This document shows positions 1-8,847 of a stretch of 58,887 nt of DNA, one piece after another. Position 1 is the stretch's first letter; each line of letters opens with the position of its first letter. The stretch lies in NCBI GenBank assembly GCA_046756245.1, contig JBHHVZ010000005.1:1-58887 (forward strand). Direction: 5' to 3'. The notes beneath the pieces are model-generated. The model made no database searches and was not told the DNA's origin. It worked only from the letters and a program-made list of their open reading frames with translations. The stretch is from G021776435 sp046756245. GTDB lineage: Bacteria; Pseudomonadota; Alphaproteobacteria; Caulobacterales; Parvularculaceae. The translations under genes and the position numbers were made by a program.

Positions 1-941
1 GCGTCAAACCGTTCATGATTGGATCCCGTGGGAATCGACAGACTTGCAACGCCGGCGACGCCGAACGGAAAATTTCCCTGGTCGATGAATTTCTTTTTCG
101 CGAAGAGCTTAATATCGCCGATCTTCAGCGTCGAGCCTTGCGGAAATACGGAGATTGGCGTCAGGAACGCCGGATTCATTTCGGCGTCCACGCTCGAATC
201 GCTGAACGGAATATTGAGGCGCAGCGTTAAATTATCGTCGAGCCCGATAAAAGCGTCGAAATCGTAAAAGCGGCGCTTGACGTTCAGATCAACGACGCGG
301 GCTCCGAACTCCATCTGGCCGGCGAAATCGTCTTCTTCGATCGTCGCGACATCCCTGAATGTCACGCCAACGCGCGCGGCGCCTGGCGGCAAGACGAAGG
401 ACGGCTGCGTAAAGGCGGGTTGCAGCAGCGGCGGGATGAATGTCTGGATCTGATCCTGCAGCGAGTGGCGCTGCACGTCTGTGTAGGACTCTTCCGTTCC
501 CATATCCAGATAGGCGTTTTCAATCGATGCCGGATTAAGGTCGGGCGGGTCGGAAACGAACGCATTGCCGACTTTTGCGACGACCGGCGCCTTTGAATTT
601 CCGGCGGACTGCTCCACCAGATAAAACACAAGATGCGCGCGTTCTTCGTCGGTAAGCCCCAGATTGGGCATTTGCGAGCCCGGTTTGACCGCCGCGGGGT
701 CTTTCAGCCAGGTAAAAATCCACTCGGCGTTGTAGCGGTCTCCGACGCCGTCGAGCGCCGGACCGAAATCGCCGCCCTGGCCGCCGATCGCGTGGCAGCT
801 ATTGCAGCCTTTTTCCTTGAAAAGATCGGCGCCCGGCCCTTCTGACTGGCCGAGCGCTGCGCCTGCGGAGAGAAACAACAGACCTGACAGACCTATCGTT
901 AATGGAAGATTACGGTGTTGAGTGCGGGATATTTTCTGCAT
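1..941 (-). CDS. Secreted c-type cytochrome fused to outer-membrane beta-barrel, 3' end outside window
   Basis: About 313 residues are visible, starting at the ATG at 941-939 and running off the left edge. Residues 1-31 form a signal peptide (cleavage near ALG-QS). Residues 35-115 are a class I cytochrome c domain with CNSCH at 46-50 and a likely axial Met at 91 in the QMPNLGL segment. After a linker to about residue 165, the sequence alternates polar and hydrophobic residues like beta-strands. Segments such as KIGDIKLFAKKKF and VASLSIPTGS resemble the 'MetA-pathway of phenol degradation' (transporter-like) barrel family. I infer a periplasmic haem domain tethered to an outer-membrane barrel. 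The plan resembles the fused cytochrome-porin Cyc2, but homology to Cyc2 is not shown. It is divergent from a pseudoazurin, a possible electron partner. The barrel assignment is less certain than the cytochrome. Confidence 0.8.
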   Translation of the reverse strand, partial: MQKISRTQHRNLPLTIGLSGLLFLSAGAALGQSEGPGADLFKEKGCNSCHAIGGQGGDFGPALDGVGDRYNAEWIFTWLKDPAAVKPGSQMPNLGLTDEERAHLVFYLVEQSAGNSKAPVVAKVGNAFVSDPPDLNPASIENAYLDMGTEESYTDVQRHSLQDQIQTFIPPLLQPAFTQPSFVLPPGAARVGVTFRDVATIEEDDFAGQMEFGARVVDLNVKRRFYDFDAFIGLDDNLTLRLNIPFSDSSVDAEMNPAFLTPISVFPQGSTLKIGDIKLFAKKKFIDQGNFPFGVAGVASLSIPTGSNHERFD

Positions 942-1081
942 GGCGCGCCCCGTTTATTTTTCCCTGCCGAAGCATTTGATAGGGGCGCCTTACGACTGAA
1001 ATAGTGACGGATGAACGCGCCAATTCGTCACGCATTAGACCGTATACAGAATGCAATAATGTCGCACCTCATCTCTGTTTC

Positions 1082-1108
1082 CCTTGAAATCAAACGACTA
1101 TTTCAAAG
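1082..1108. promoter_or_regulatory. Inverted repeat in the divergent cytochrome-porin/pseudoazurin promoter region
   Basis: The 373 bases between the two divergent genes (942-1314) hold no gene that I can support. In them is an inverted repeat with arms TTGAAAT (1084-1090) and ATTTCAA (1100-1106) separated by 9 bases, extended outward by CC and AGG. Its size and place suit a dimeric regulator acting on one or both genes. The regulator is unknown. I see no convincing FNR box here. Confidence 0.35.
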
Positions 1109-1314
1109 GTCGGCCGAATGCGGCGCCTTCTAAAGCGTCAAGCAATCGTCTCAACACTTTTTCGTGACTGGTTGTGAGGTATCGTGATCGATGCTGAAAC
1201 AAAGAGATTTCCAATATTGGCTGCGGCAATGCGCGCACTTGTTCGCAATGCATTCGATGTTAGACGGGCCGCTATCGACTTGTTCAATCAGGATTTAAGG
1301 ATGTGGAGACCGTC

Positions 1315-1782
1315 ATGCGAAAGTTAGTGCTGGGCCTGCTGCTAAGCGTTCTTTCCACAAGCGCAATTGCAGCCGACGTCGTCGTCGACATGTGGACGCT
1401 TGATCCGTCTACGCAGGAAAGAAACAGCTTCAACCCGGGCGTGGTGATGATCGACAAGGGCGACACGATCGTCTGGAAGGCTCAGCAACCGGGCCATAAC
1501 GTCGAATTCCTGCCGGGCGCCGTTCCGGAAGGCGTCGATAAATTCCGCTCAGGGTTCGACAAAGAAATCCGCTACACGTTCGATACGCCCGGCGTCTATG
1601 CCTACAAATGCATGCCGCATTACGGTCTGGGCATGATCGGATTTGTGGTCGTCGGCGCCGACGCGTCGAATCTCGAGGCAGTGAAGGCGTTCAAATTCCA
1701 GGGAATGTCGGCGGGCCGGGCAAAGGAACTGCTGGCGCATCTCGATGGAATGATGGCGGAAAGGTTTGCAGCGAAAGAATAG
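1315..1782 (+). CDS. Pseudoazurin (type 1 copper protein)
   Basis: A 155-residue periplasmic blue copper protein that shuttles single electrons, in known cases between cytochromes and copper nitrite reductase or N2O reductase. Residues 1-20 are a signal peptide ending AIAA. The mature protein follows the pseudoazurin pattern, with copper ligands His61 (GHNVE), Cys99, His102 and Met107 (KCMPHYGLGM). The C-terminal helices, with ASNLEAVKA, are typical of the family. The ATG at 1315 was chosen because GGAGA lies 5 bases upstream; a GTG at 1303 would add four residues. No denitrification reductase is nearby, and the divergent neighbour is a cytochrome-barrel fusion, so its partner here may be that protein. 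Confidence 0.93.
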   Translation: MRKLVLGLLLSVLSTSAIAADVVVDMWTLDPSTQERNSFNPGVVMIDKGDTIVWKAQQPGHNVEFLPGAVPEGVDKFRSGFDKEIRYTFDTPGVYAYKCMPHYGLGMIGFVVVGADASNLEAVKAFKFQGMSAGRAKELLAHLDGMMAERFAAKE

Positions 1783-1798
1783 AGGCGCGCTCGATGCG

Positions 1799-1904
1799 CT
1801 AGAGCATGTTCTCCGAAATGCGAGTCGGAGAACATGCTCTAGGTTTTTGTTTTGTCGCGCATTTTATCCGAAAACCGGTTCCCACTTTTCGGAATGCGCT
1901 CTAG
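1799..1904. repeat. Intergenic palindromic repeat of the alphaproteobacterial type
   Basis: Two adjacent palindromic parts. The first is a near-perfect hairpin with AGAGCATGTTCTCCG (1801-1815) and its complement (1826-1840). The second, 1856-1904, contains CCGAAAACCGG followed by CCACTTTTCGG and ends GCGCTCTAG. I recognise the second part as a repeat widespread between genes in Rhizobiales and relatives. It lies between pseudoazurin and the 3' end of tamB on opposite strands, so it may also act as a terminator. Its last bases (CTAG) include the tamB stop codon. Confidence 0.75.
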
Positions 1905-4900
1905 AAATCTCTTTTCCAGTTCGCTGAAACCGTCTGTTCTCCGTCCTGCTTCATCTCGGTCTCGACTGCGATCGAATTCGTTATTTCATACTGGATGCGA
2001 AAGGATCCGTTCTGGCTTTGCGCATCCTGGCTGGCCGAGACAAACAGTCCGCTTGCGACATATTTTCCAACGGTAAGCGATCCGCCGCCGGATTCCGGGT
2101 CGACGTCGAAATTGAGGAGGTCGAGCCGGAGCGCCTGACGCACCGAGCCGACCATGCCGCCGCCGAGCGGCCCGACCCCGCCGAGCGCGGCGAGAGCTTG
2201 CGCAGCCTGGAGCGATTCGAGCGCGGTAAGCTCCTGAGCCGGCTTTCCGAACAGCACCAGCGCCATCACGTCTTCGGCGGGCAGGGCGGGGCTCGACTGC
2301 AGGGCGATCTTCGGCGCCGACGCGCGTCCTGAGACGACAATAATCGCTGTCACGCCGTCGGCGGTTTTATGTTCGGCGCGCGCAGAGATAAGCGGATCGT
2401 TGACGACGAGTTCGTCGAAGACGAGCCCGCCTTCGGTCAAATTAAAGCGCCGGCCGGAAAAGTCGAACCAGCCGCGGCGCAACGACATCGAACCGACAAT
2501 GACCGGGTTTTCCGCATCACCGATTGCGCGCGTGTCGACGCTCCACTCGCTTTCAAGTCCGCGCCCGCGCACGAAAATGCGGTCGTCTGCGGTGATTCGT
2601 ACGTCAAAGGTCAAAGGCGGTTTCGGCGTATCGAGAACAGCCGGCTCCCCCGCCCCGTCGCCGACGATGACGACGTCAATAGAAGCAAGCCCGGTGTCCT
2701 TTGGCGCGACAATCTCGGCGTCGAGCGAATGAACGGTAAGCTCTCCGGCGGCGGCGATGGCGTCGAGCGGTCCGCTGAGCTTCACCGTTCCCGATGTGGT
2801 CGCCGCACTCACCGGTCCGGCCGACACGGTCGCCTTGTCGAACGTCGCCTCGGCCGAAATCGTCGGCTTTCCGTCGAGGGTTACGGCGCCGTCGATCTTG
2901 ATCGTGTCTTTGTCCATTTGTCCGGCCCCGCGTCCGCCTATATTGAATGCGATGACGGTTGCGCCGTCTTTGCGTTCCGCGCGCGCGTCTGCATGAATTC
3001 CTGCGAGGCTGAGGCCTGAGCGCAGCTCAGTGTAAGCGGCGTCGCTGACGGCGGCGCGTCCGGCGAGGCTGGGCGCATCGAGGGTTCCACCAAGCTCGAG
3101 CGTCGCCTCGAGCACGCCTTCAAGGCTTTGCAGGCTGGCGGGCAGATAGGCGGCGACGACTTCGAGCGCGCCAGAATAATGCGCCCGGCCTTCGAGCGGA
3201 CCGTCGATATTAATCGACAGACGGTCCGCGCGGTTTAACAAGACGGGAAGCGTGATGTCGAATGCAAGCGCCTTGTCTTCCCGGTCAATGCTGGAAAACC
3301 GCAATCGCCGTCCGTTCCAATCCATGGCGCCGCCGATCTGGGCGTCTTCCATGCGGGTGAGAAGCGATTTGGCCTCGAAAACGCCGCGCGCCGGCGCCGC
3401 GCGATCCGTGTCGAGATCGAGACTGAAAGAGATCAACCCGGCCGCGCCGGGAATTGGCGCGCCGGATACATTCGCGTCGGCGCGCCAGCGCCCAGACGAG
3501 AACGCGCCGTCAAGCGCGATCGCGCCTGTCTCGCCCCATTGCGCGCGAAGCCGGTTTATGGCGACCGCCTCGCCCAGCGTAATCGTGGCCGGCGCGACAA
3601 GCTTCGCGTGGTTTTCGCCGATGACCGCCTCGAATGCGTTGAGGTTGATAACTGGTTCTTCTTTGATATTCGCAACGGCCGACAACGAAAGGTCGCGCAC
3701 CAAGGGCGCGCCGGGCGCTGACAGGGCGCCGATGTCGGCGGAAATATCAAGCCGGTCAGCCGGCCCGCTTGCGCGCGCGATAAGCGAAGAAACGGCGGTT
3801 TCGTTAACCGCAAAGTCATGCGCATTGACGACGAAGTTGCTGCCGGCGCCGCTGCGGGCGAGCGTTCCGTTAACGGTGAATGCGCCCGCAAGCGTTACGC
3901 CCGGCAACGGTGCGGCGTGTTCCGCGCCTTTGTAATCGAGATTGAGCGTCAGCATTTCCAACCCCGGGTCAAAGGCGCCGGCGCCGGACAGCGCAAATCC
4001 TTCTCCGGCGAAGCGCATCCGCGGGAAAGCGATGCGCCCGGATGCGGCCGAACGCAGGGCGAGGTCGAACCGGCCCGAGCCGTCGACGGCGCGGCCCGAA
4101 ACCTCGCCGGTCGGCAGCGACGGCAGGCCGGCGAGGGCGACCTCAACGGTCGCCGCCGGGACGAGATGGTCGCCAATCCTGGCGCTCGGCGCGTCGATAT
4201 CGGCCTTGACCGTCAGCCGGTCAAGCGGACCCGACAAGTCGATCTGAGCGAGCACGGCCTCTTGCGTCTTCGCCGACGGCGCGAGCGCTGCAATAAGCGC
4301 AGGCGGCGCAGTTGCAGCGCCCTGGAGATCAAGCGTTTCATAACGCCGGTCATAAGTCACATCACCCGCGAAGATTTTTGCGTCGCCAAATGAAAGACCG
4401 AACGAGTCAAGTGCGATCGCTTGTTTTCCTTCAACGCGCAAGGCGCCGGCAAGCGCTGCGCCTTCTTGAAGGATCGTCGGCGCGTCATCGCGCGCCTGCA
4501 AAACCGCATTGAGCGCGCCCGTCAGGCTTTGCCGCATATCGGTGCGTCCGTCACTGATTGATAATTGGCCGCGATCTCCGGCGAGCTTCATTTCAAGCCT
4601 GTAATCGCGCCTTAGACGGACGATATCGGCGGTCAGCGTCGCACTGGTCCCCAGATAGGTCAGAAGATCGGGCCGGTAAGGTTCCAAAAATTGCGCATCG
4701 AACGTAACCGACAAGCGATTGAGCGCGCGACGCGCAATCGTCCAGTCGATGACGCCGGAGATTTCGCCAATCGCGCCGACAAACCGCGTAATTTCAATCG
4801 TCGCGCCGCCGGGCTTTTGCGCAAGGCGCGCGTCAATGCGCGCCTCCTCTCCGAGTTCATCGTCAAGACCGTCAAGCGCCCGGCCGGGGTAAAGCGCGGC

Positions 4901-5707
4901 GTTGAGCGTCGCCTGCTTCGCCTCGAGCATATTGCTCGCCAAGCGGGCTTCAAGCCGGCCATAGTCGCCGGCGTCAAGGCTGAGGTTCACTCGGCAATCG
5001 GAAAGCGGCGAGTCGGCGACGGCCTCAAGGCGAATCGGCGCGTCGGATCCGATGAGGGCGGCGATCAGGCCGTCCGCCGAGGACTCAACCCTAATGTTCG
5101 TATAGAGCCGATCGTTTTCGGGATCGGACCGAATGGCGGCGTAAACGTTGTCATGCCCGCCATTGGTTTTCGCGCGCAAGACAGCGTCGAAACTCCCCCC
5201 GCCCATGGACAGACGCCCCGACCCGTTCAAACGATGAGGCCGCCCGGCGATGGCCTCTCCCACAGAGAAGTTTTCGATCTGCAAATCGCTGATGCGAATA
5301 TTCGGCAGATCGTCGGGCAGGGCGACAAGGCGGGGCGGGCCAGTATCGGGTTCGTTTTGAGGCGGGGGTGCTATCAGCGCTGCGTTGCGCGCGAGCGCCC
5401 GATCGATGTCGAGACGGCCGCGCAAGAGAAGGAACGGGCGCCACGCAAGCTCTATGCGTTCAACCGTCAGCCACGGCGCGCCGTCTTCCGACAGCACGAT
5501 GTCCTCGAGCACGAGCCGGCGCGGCAGGGCGCCCGATAAGGCGCCGATGTCGGTCTCGCCGCCGAACATATCGGCGAGTTCAGCCTCGATCAGTTCGGAG
5601 AGAAACGCGCGTCCCGGCGGCGTATACAGCATTCCCGCCGCGCCGAGGAAAACGGCGCCGGCGAATGCAGCGAGCGTAATCAACATTATGCGAAGAGCGC
5701 GCACCAT
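1901..5707 (-). CDS. tamB: Translocation and assembly module protein TamB
   Basis: 1268 residues, the usual size for TamB (AsmA-like/DUF490 family). TamB is anchored in the inner membrane and spans the periplasm as a long hydrophobic beta-groove, working with TamA in outer-membrane protein insertion and lipid transport. Residues 5-28 are the single membrane anchor. The middle is the long repetitive beta-rich region, and the last 250 residues are the conserved C-terminal domain (PVIVGSMSLRRGWFDFSGR, later LTVGKYVASGLFVS). The start ATG overlaps the tamA stop as TGATG, so the two genes are translationally coupled in the order tamA-tamB. The stop codon lies at the edge of an intergenic palindrome. 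Confidence 0.93.
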   Translation of the reverse strand: MVRALRIMLITLAAFAGAVFLGAAGMLYTPPGRAFLSELIEAELADMFGGETDIGALSGALPRRLVLEDIVLSEDGAPWLTVERIELAWRPFLLLRGRLDIDRALARNAALIAPPPQNEPDTGPPRLVALPDDLPNIRISDLQIENFSVGEAIAGRPHRLNGSGRLSMGGGSFDAVLRAKTNGGHDNVYAAIRSDPENDRLYTNIRVESSADGLIAALIGSDAPIRLEAVADSPLSDCRVNLSLDAGDYGRLEARLASNMLEAKQATLNAALYPGRALDGLDDELGEEARIDARLAQKPGGATIEITRFVGAIGEISGVIDWTIARRALNRLSVTFDAQFLEPYRPDLLTYLGTSATLTADIVRLRRDYRLEMKLAGDRGQLSISDGRTDMRQSLTGALNAVLQARDDAPTILQEGAALAGALRVEGKQAIALDSFGLSFGDAKIFAGDVTYDRRYETLDLQGAATAPPALIAALAPSAKTQEAVLAQIDLSGPLDRLTVKADIDAPSARIGDHLVPAATVEVALAGLPSLPTGEVSGRAVDGSGRFDLALRSAASGRIAFPRMRFAGEGFALSGAGAFDPGLEMLTLNLDYKGAEHAAPLPGVTLAGAFTVNGTLARSGAGSNFVVNAHDFAVNETAVSSLIARASGPADRLDISADIGALSAPGAPLVRDLSLSAVANIKEEPVINLNAFEAVIGENHAKLVAPATITLGEAVAINRLRAQWGETGAIALDGAFSSGRWRADANVSGAPIPGAAGLISFSLDLDTDRAAPARGVFEAKSLLTRMEDAQIGGAMDWNGRRLRFSSIDREDKALAFDITLPVLLNRADRLSINIDGPLEGRAHYSGALEVVAAYLPASLQSLEGVLEATLELGGTLDAPSLAGRAAVSDAAYTELRSGLSLAGIHADARAERKDGATVIAFNIGGRGAGQMDKDTIKIDGAVTLDGKPTISAEATFDKATVSAGPVSAATTSGTVKLSGPLDAIAAAGELTVHSLDAEIVAPKDTGLASIDVVIVGDGAGEPAVLDTPKPPLTFDVRITADDRIFVRGRGLESEWSVDTRAIGDAENPVIVGSMSLRRGWFDFSGRRFNLTEGGLVFDELVVNDPLISARAEHKTADGVTAIIVVSGRASAPKIALQSSPALPAEDVMALVLFGKPAQELTALESLQAAQALAALGGVGPLGGGMVGSVRQALRLDLLNFDVDPESGGGSLTVGKYVASGLFVSASQDAQSQNGSFRIQYEITNSIAVETEMKQDGEQTVSANWKRDF

Positions 5708-7482
5708 CAGAAAGCCTGCCCCAGCGAAATGAATATCTGGAAATCCGTGTCGGTCGGTCGCTTGTCGAGCGGGAAGGCGACGTCGAGACGAATCGGGCCG
5801 ACCGTCGTCAGATAGCGCACGCCGCCGCCGACGCCGACGAAATAATCGCCCGTAACATCGGGCAAGCGTTTCGAAGAGACAGAGCCTGCATCGACGAAAC
5901 CGGCGAGTTGCACATTCTTTAGCGTACGCACGCGCCCCTCGAACGCACCCTCGACGACGGAAAGCCCGCCGGTCGGGTCGTTCTCGGCGTCAAGCGGGCC
6001 AGCCTCCTGAAAGCTGAATCCGCGCACGGAACCCCCGCCGCCCGCATAAAATCGCTTGTTGAGCGGCAGGTTCGTAAGCGACGTGTTAAAAGTCGCGCCC
6101 AGCCGCGTGCGAAACGCCGCCGTCAACCGGTCGCCCGGCCCGAACAGGACGCGTGTGCGCGCCGTCGCCTCGGCCTGCGTGAAGCTGTCAGTGCCCGTGT
6201 AGGGGCGCATGGTCAACGCCGCGCGCACGCCTTTTTTCGGATCGAGCAGGTCATCCTCGCTGTTCCACAAAAGCGACGCGGGCGTTGAAACGAAATAAGT
6301 GCGCTCTTCGGCGCCGTCGGCGCGCACATTCGACGTTTCAAGCGCAACGCCGGCCCGCGCCTCCAGTCTGTCGTCGATGAGCTTCTTGGCGAGACCGCCA
6401 GACAGTCCGTATGAGCGTGCGTTGAACGCGTCCGTCGTTTCGTTCGAGAATCTGGCTTGTGCGTATCCTGATCCTGAAAAACGCGGCAGAGGCTTGTTAA
6501 AATTGAGCGTTGCAGACTGTTCGAGTCCGGAGCCAATGAACTCAAGTCGAATACGTTCGCCTCGGTGAAATACATTGCGGTTTTCGAAAAACAATCGCCC
6601 GCCGGGGCCGTCCGTGGTTGAAAAGGAAAGACCGCCGCCAATCGTGCGGTTTTTCCGTTCTGTGACTTTGACGACGACCGGGGCTGCGCCGTTTTCATCC
6701 GGCGCGCCGGCGGCGACGTCAATCGTTGAGAAAAGGCCAGTCGCCGCAAGACGGGAGCGGAATGCGATGAGTTTCGACCGTTCGTAAAATTCGCCTTGCG
6801 TCCAGGTGATGAGTTTTTCGAGATGTTCAGGATCCGTGCGCTTTAATCCCGTGACTGAAAGGGGACCGAAGCGGGCGTGCGGCCCGCTTTCGAACACGAA
6901 TACGGCCGTTGCGGTTCCCGCTTCGAGATCGGCTTCGGCCCGGCGCGAGACGATCCGGGCGGCCGGATAGGCGCGCTCCCAGAGAACATTTAAAAAGACG
7001 CGCTGAAGATCGCGAAGGGCCGCGCCGGTTGCGTCGCCGTCGGGATTGACGCCGGCGTCCTCGAGGCTTTGCGGGCGTTTGTCTTCGGCGTTTTCCAGGG
7101 GGGCGTCGGCGTAGACGATCCGGTATTCCGTGATCTTGAATTTGGGGCCGGGCATGATTTCAAAAATGATGCGCCAGTCTTTCTTTCCGGCCGACTCTTC
7201 AAGGCGAAAATCGGCCGCGCCGGCGTAATAGCCGGCCGCTTGCATCGCTTCTTCAAAGGTGCGCGCGTCGCGCCGCGCCGCTAGCTTGAGCGCCGCCGCC
7301 GTCGGCAAGGGACGGGCCGTCGATTTCAGATCGGAGACGAGTTCGAGCTTTTCTTTCAAGCCCTTCGGCGCGCCTTCAAATGCAACCGAATAGCTTGGCC
7401 CGTCGGCGCGCGCGCCCGGCGCGGCGATAAGCGCCGAGGCGAACCATAATCCGGTCAATAAGACACAGCGCTGAACGTTCAC
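5707..7482 (-). CDS. tamA: Outer-membrane assembly factor TamA (Omp85 family)
   Basis: 591 residues. A signal peptide (1-26, ending PGARA) is followed by POTRA domains (about 30-270) and a 16-strand Omp85 barrel. The barrel segment contains VRGFSFQEAGPL, matching the VRGF/Y motif of the family's lid loop, and the protein ends in Phe as most barrels do (SLGQAF). It forms the TAM complex with TamB, encoded directly downstream with a one-base overlap. The annotated GTG start sits directly on its only visible Shine-Dalgarno-like GAGGAG, so the true start could be a few codons downstream; the signal peptide would survive most alternatives. Confidence 0.93.
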   Translation of the reverse strand: MNVQRCVLLTGLWFASALIAAPGARADGPSYSVAFEGAPKGLKEKLELVSDLKSTARPLPTAAALKLAARRDARTFEEAMQAAGYYAGAADFRLEESAGKKDWRIIFEIMPGPKFKITEYRIVYADAPLENAEDKRPQSLEDAGVNPDGDATGAALRDLQRVFLNVLWERAYPAARIVSRRAEADLEAGTATAVFVFESGPHARFGPLSVTGLKRTDPEHLEKLITWTQGEFYERSKLIAFRSRLAATGLFSTIDVAAGAPDENGAAPVVVKVTERKNRTIGGGLSFSTTDGPGGRLFFENRNVFHRGERIRLEFIGSGLEQSATLNFNKPLPRFSGSGYAQARFSNETTDAFNARSYGLSGGLAKKLIDDRLEARAGVALETSNVRADGAEERTYFVSTPASLLWNSEDDLLDPKKGVRAALTMRPYTGTDSFTQAEATARTRVLFGPGDRLTAAFRTRLGATFNTSLTNLPLNKRFYAGGGGSVRGFSFQEAGPLDAENDPTGGLSVVEGAFEGRVRTLKNVQLAGFVDAGSVSSKRLPDVTGDYFVGVGGGVRYLTTVGPIRLDVAFPLDKRPTDTDFQIFISLGQAF

Positions 7483-7742
7483 TCCTCGCCCGTTCCTACA
7501 ATCTGCCTCGCGCCGCCTGAGAGCGGCGTTCGCCTGCCAGTTCAGCGCTTTACCAGAGTTTGTTAACCATTAGCTGAACCGCTACTGGTTCGATTCCGAC
7601 ATTTGCCTTCCGTTGCATCGAATCCGGGAGCAAAGGTCGGAATCAAAAGCTCCTCTAGCGCGTTAACGCCTGAAACTGGCCAATTCAGGCGCGTTGCGCT
7701 AAAGCGCCGGACAGGCATGTAAGCGGTTTTTGAGGTATTTTA
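7483..7742. other. Divergent intergenic region between tamA and the sulfotransferase
   Basis: 260 bases without a gene. A hairpin with arms CGCCTGAA (7667-7674) and TTCAGGCG (7684-7691) lies about 50 bases before the sulfotransferase start, with weaker pairing outside. It could be an operator or a structured leader. The region must hold promoters in both directions, but no clear -35/-10 pair stands out. Confidence 0.4.
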
Positions 7743-8831
7743 ATGGCGCACCCCTTAAGCGGCGCGAATTTGCAGACCCTGGCGGCGGCTGCGGGGCGTT
7801 CGGGGCTGCCGACGAAACCGCTGGCGGCGACCGGCGCGGCGCTGGCGGCGTTGGCGCGCTGGCCGTTTTCGACCGCCGAGCGGCTGACGATTGAAAGCCG
7901 CCTTGTCGCGCTCGAGGAGATGCCGGCGCCCGTTTTCATTCTGGGCCATTGGCGCTCGGGGACGACGCATCTTTACAACATCATGACGAAGAGCGGCGCA
8001 TGGGGTTTCGTGACGCCGGTCGCCGCCGGACTGCCCTGGGACCTGTTCGGTCTCGCGCGCGTTTTTAATACGCTGCTGGAACGCGCGCTCCCCGAACGCC
8101 GCTATATCGACAACATCCCGGTCAACCCCGACAGCCCGCAGGAAGACGAGATCGCCATCGCCAACATGACCGATCTTTCCTTCTATCACGGCGTCTATTT
8201 TCCGCATGCGTTTTCGGATCATCTGCGCCGCGGGCTTTTCTTCGACGGGTGTTCGGAGCGCGAAGTTCAGCAGTGGAAGGATCGGTTCGGTTATCTTCTG
8301 CGAAAGCTTTATCTTCATCAGGGCGAATTGCCGCTGATGATCAAAAACCCCGTTTACACGGGCCGTCTTGCGATGCTGCGCGAGATGTTTCCGGACGCGA
8401 AGTTCGTCCATATTCACCGCAACCCGTATGATGTATTCGTCTCGATGCGGAATTTCTATACGAAGCTTCTGAAGGAGTTTGCGTTGCAGAATTACGACCA
8501 TGTGGACATTGATGAAACGATTCTGTCGGTCTATGACCGCATGATGCGCGCCTACGAGCAAGACTCCAAAGGCCTCGGCGAAGATGTCCTCGTCGAGCTG
8601 CGCTATGACGATCTCGACGCCGAGCCGATGGCGGCCGTGGAGCGCGTTTATTCTGCGTTATCTCTCCCCGGATTCGACGCCGCCCGGCCGAAATTCGAAG
8701 CCTATCTTGCATCCGTCAAAAGCTTTGAGAAAAATAAGTTCGCTTATAGCGATGAGGCCGCCGCCAAAGTCGAGAGCCGGTGGGGTCATTTCATCGAAAA
8801 ATGGGGCTATGCGCGGCCGGGAAATGATTAG
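7743..8831 (+). CDS. PAPS-dependent sulfotransferase family protein
   Basis: 362 residues. It should transfer sulfate from 3'-phosphoadenylyl sulfate to an unidentified acceptor. The 5'-phosphosulfate-binding loop is GHWRSGTTHL (residues 68-77) and the 3'-phosphate-binding motif is in HIHRNPYDVFVSMRNFY (near 220). The overall pattern fits the Sulfotransfer_3 family. The start has GAGG about 9 bases upstream. The next gene begins 16 bases after the stop and in turn overlaps hpnA, so this is probably the first gene of an operon leading into hopanoid genes. A lipid or glycolipid acceptor is a reasonable guess but is only inferred from context. Confidence 0.88.
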   Translation: MAHPLSGANLQTLAAAAGRSGLPTKPLAATGAALAALARWPFSTAERLTIESRLVALEEMPAPVFILGHWRSGTTHLYNIMTKSGAWGFVTPVAAGLPWDLFGLARVFNTLLERALPERRYIDNIPVNPDSPQEDEIAIANMTDLSFYHGVYFPHAFSDHLRRGLFFDGCSEREVQQWKDRFGYLLRKLYLHQGELPLMIKNPVYTGRLAMLREMFPDAKFVHIHRNPYDVFVSMRNFYTKLLKEFALQNYDHVDIDETILSVYDRMMRAYEQDSKGLGEDVLVELRYDDLDAEPMAAVERVYSALSLPGFDAARPKFEAYLASVKSFEKNKFAYSDEAAAKVESRWGHFIEKWGYARPGND

Positions 8832-8847
8832 GGCGAGGGGAAGGTTC

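Noticed and set aside
1..941. Calling the left-edge gene cyc2
   Set aside because: Only the domain plan is shared. The visible barrel segment looks closer to the MetA-pathway transporter family and the gene is incomplete.
4691..5539. 282-codon open frame antisense to tamB
   Set aside because: Same GC artefact; tamB has clear domains and translational coupling with tamA.
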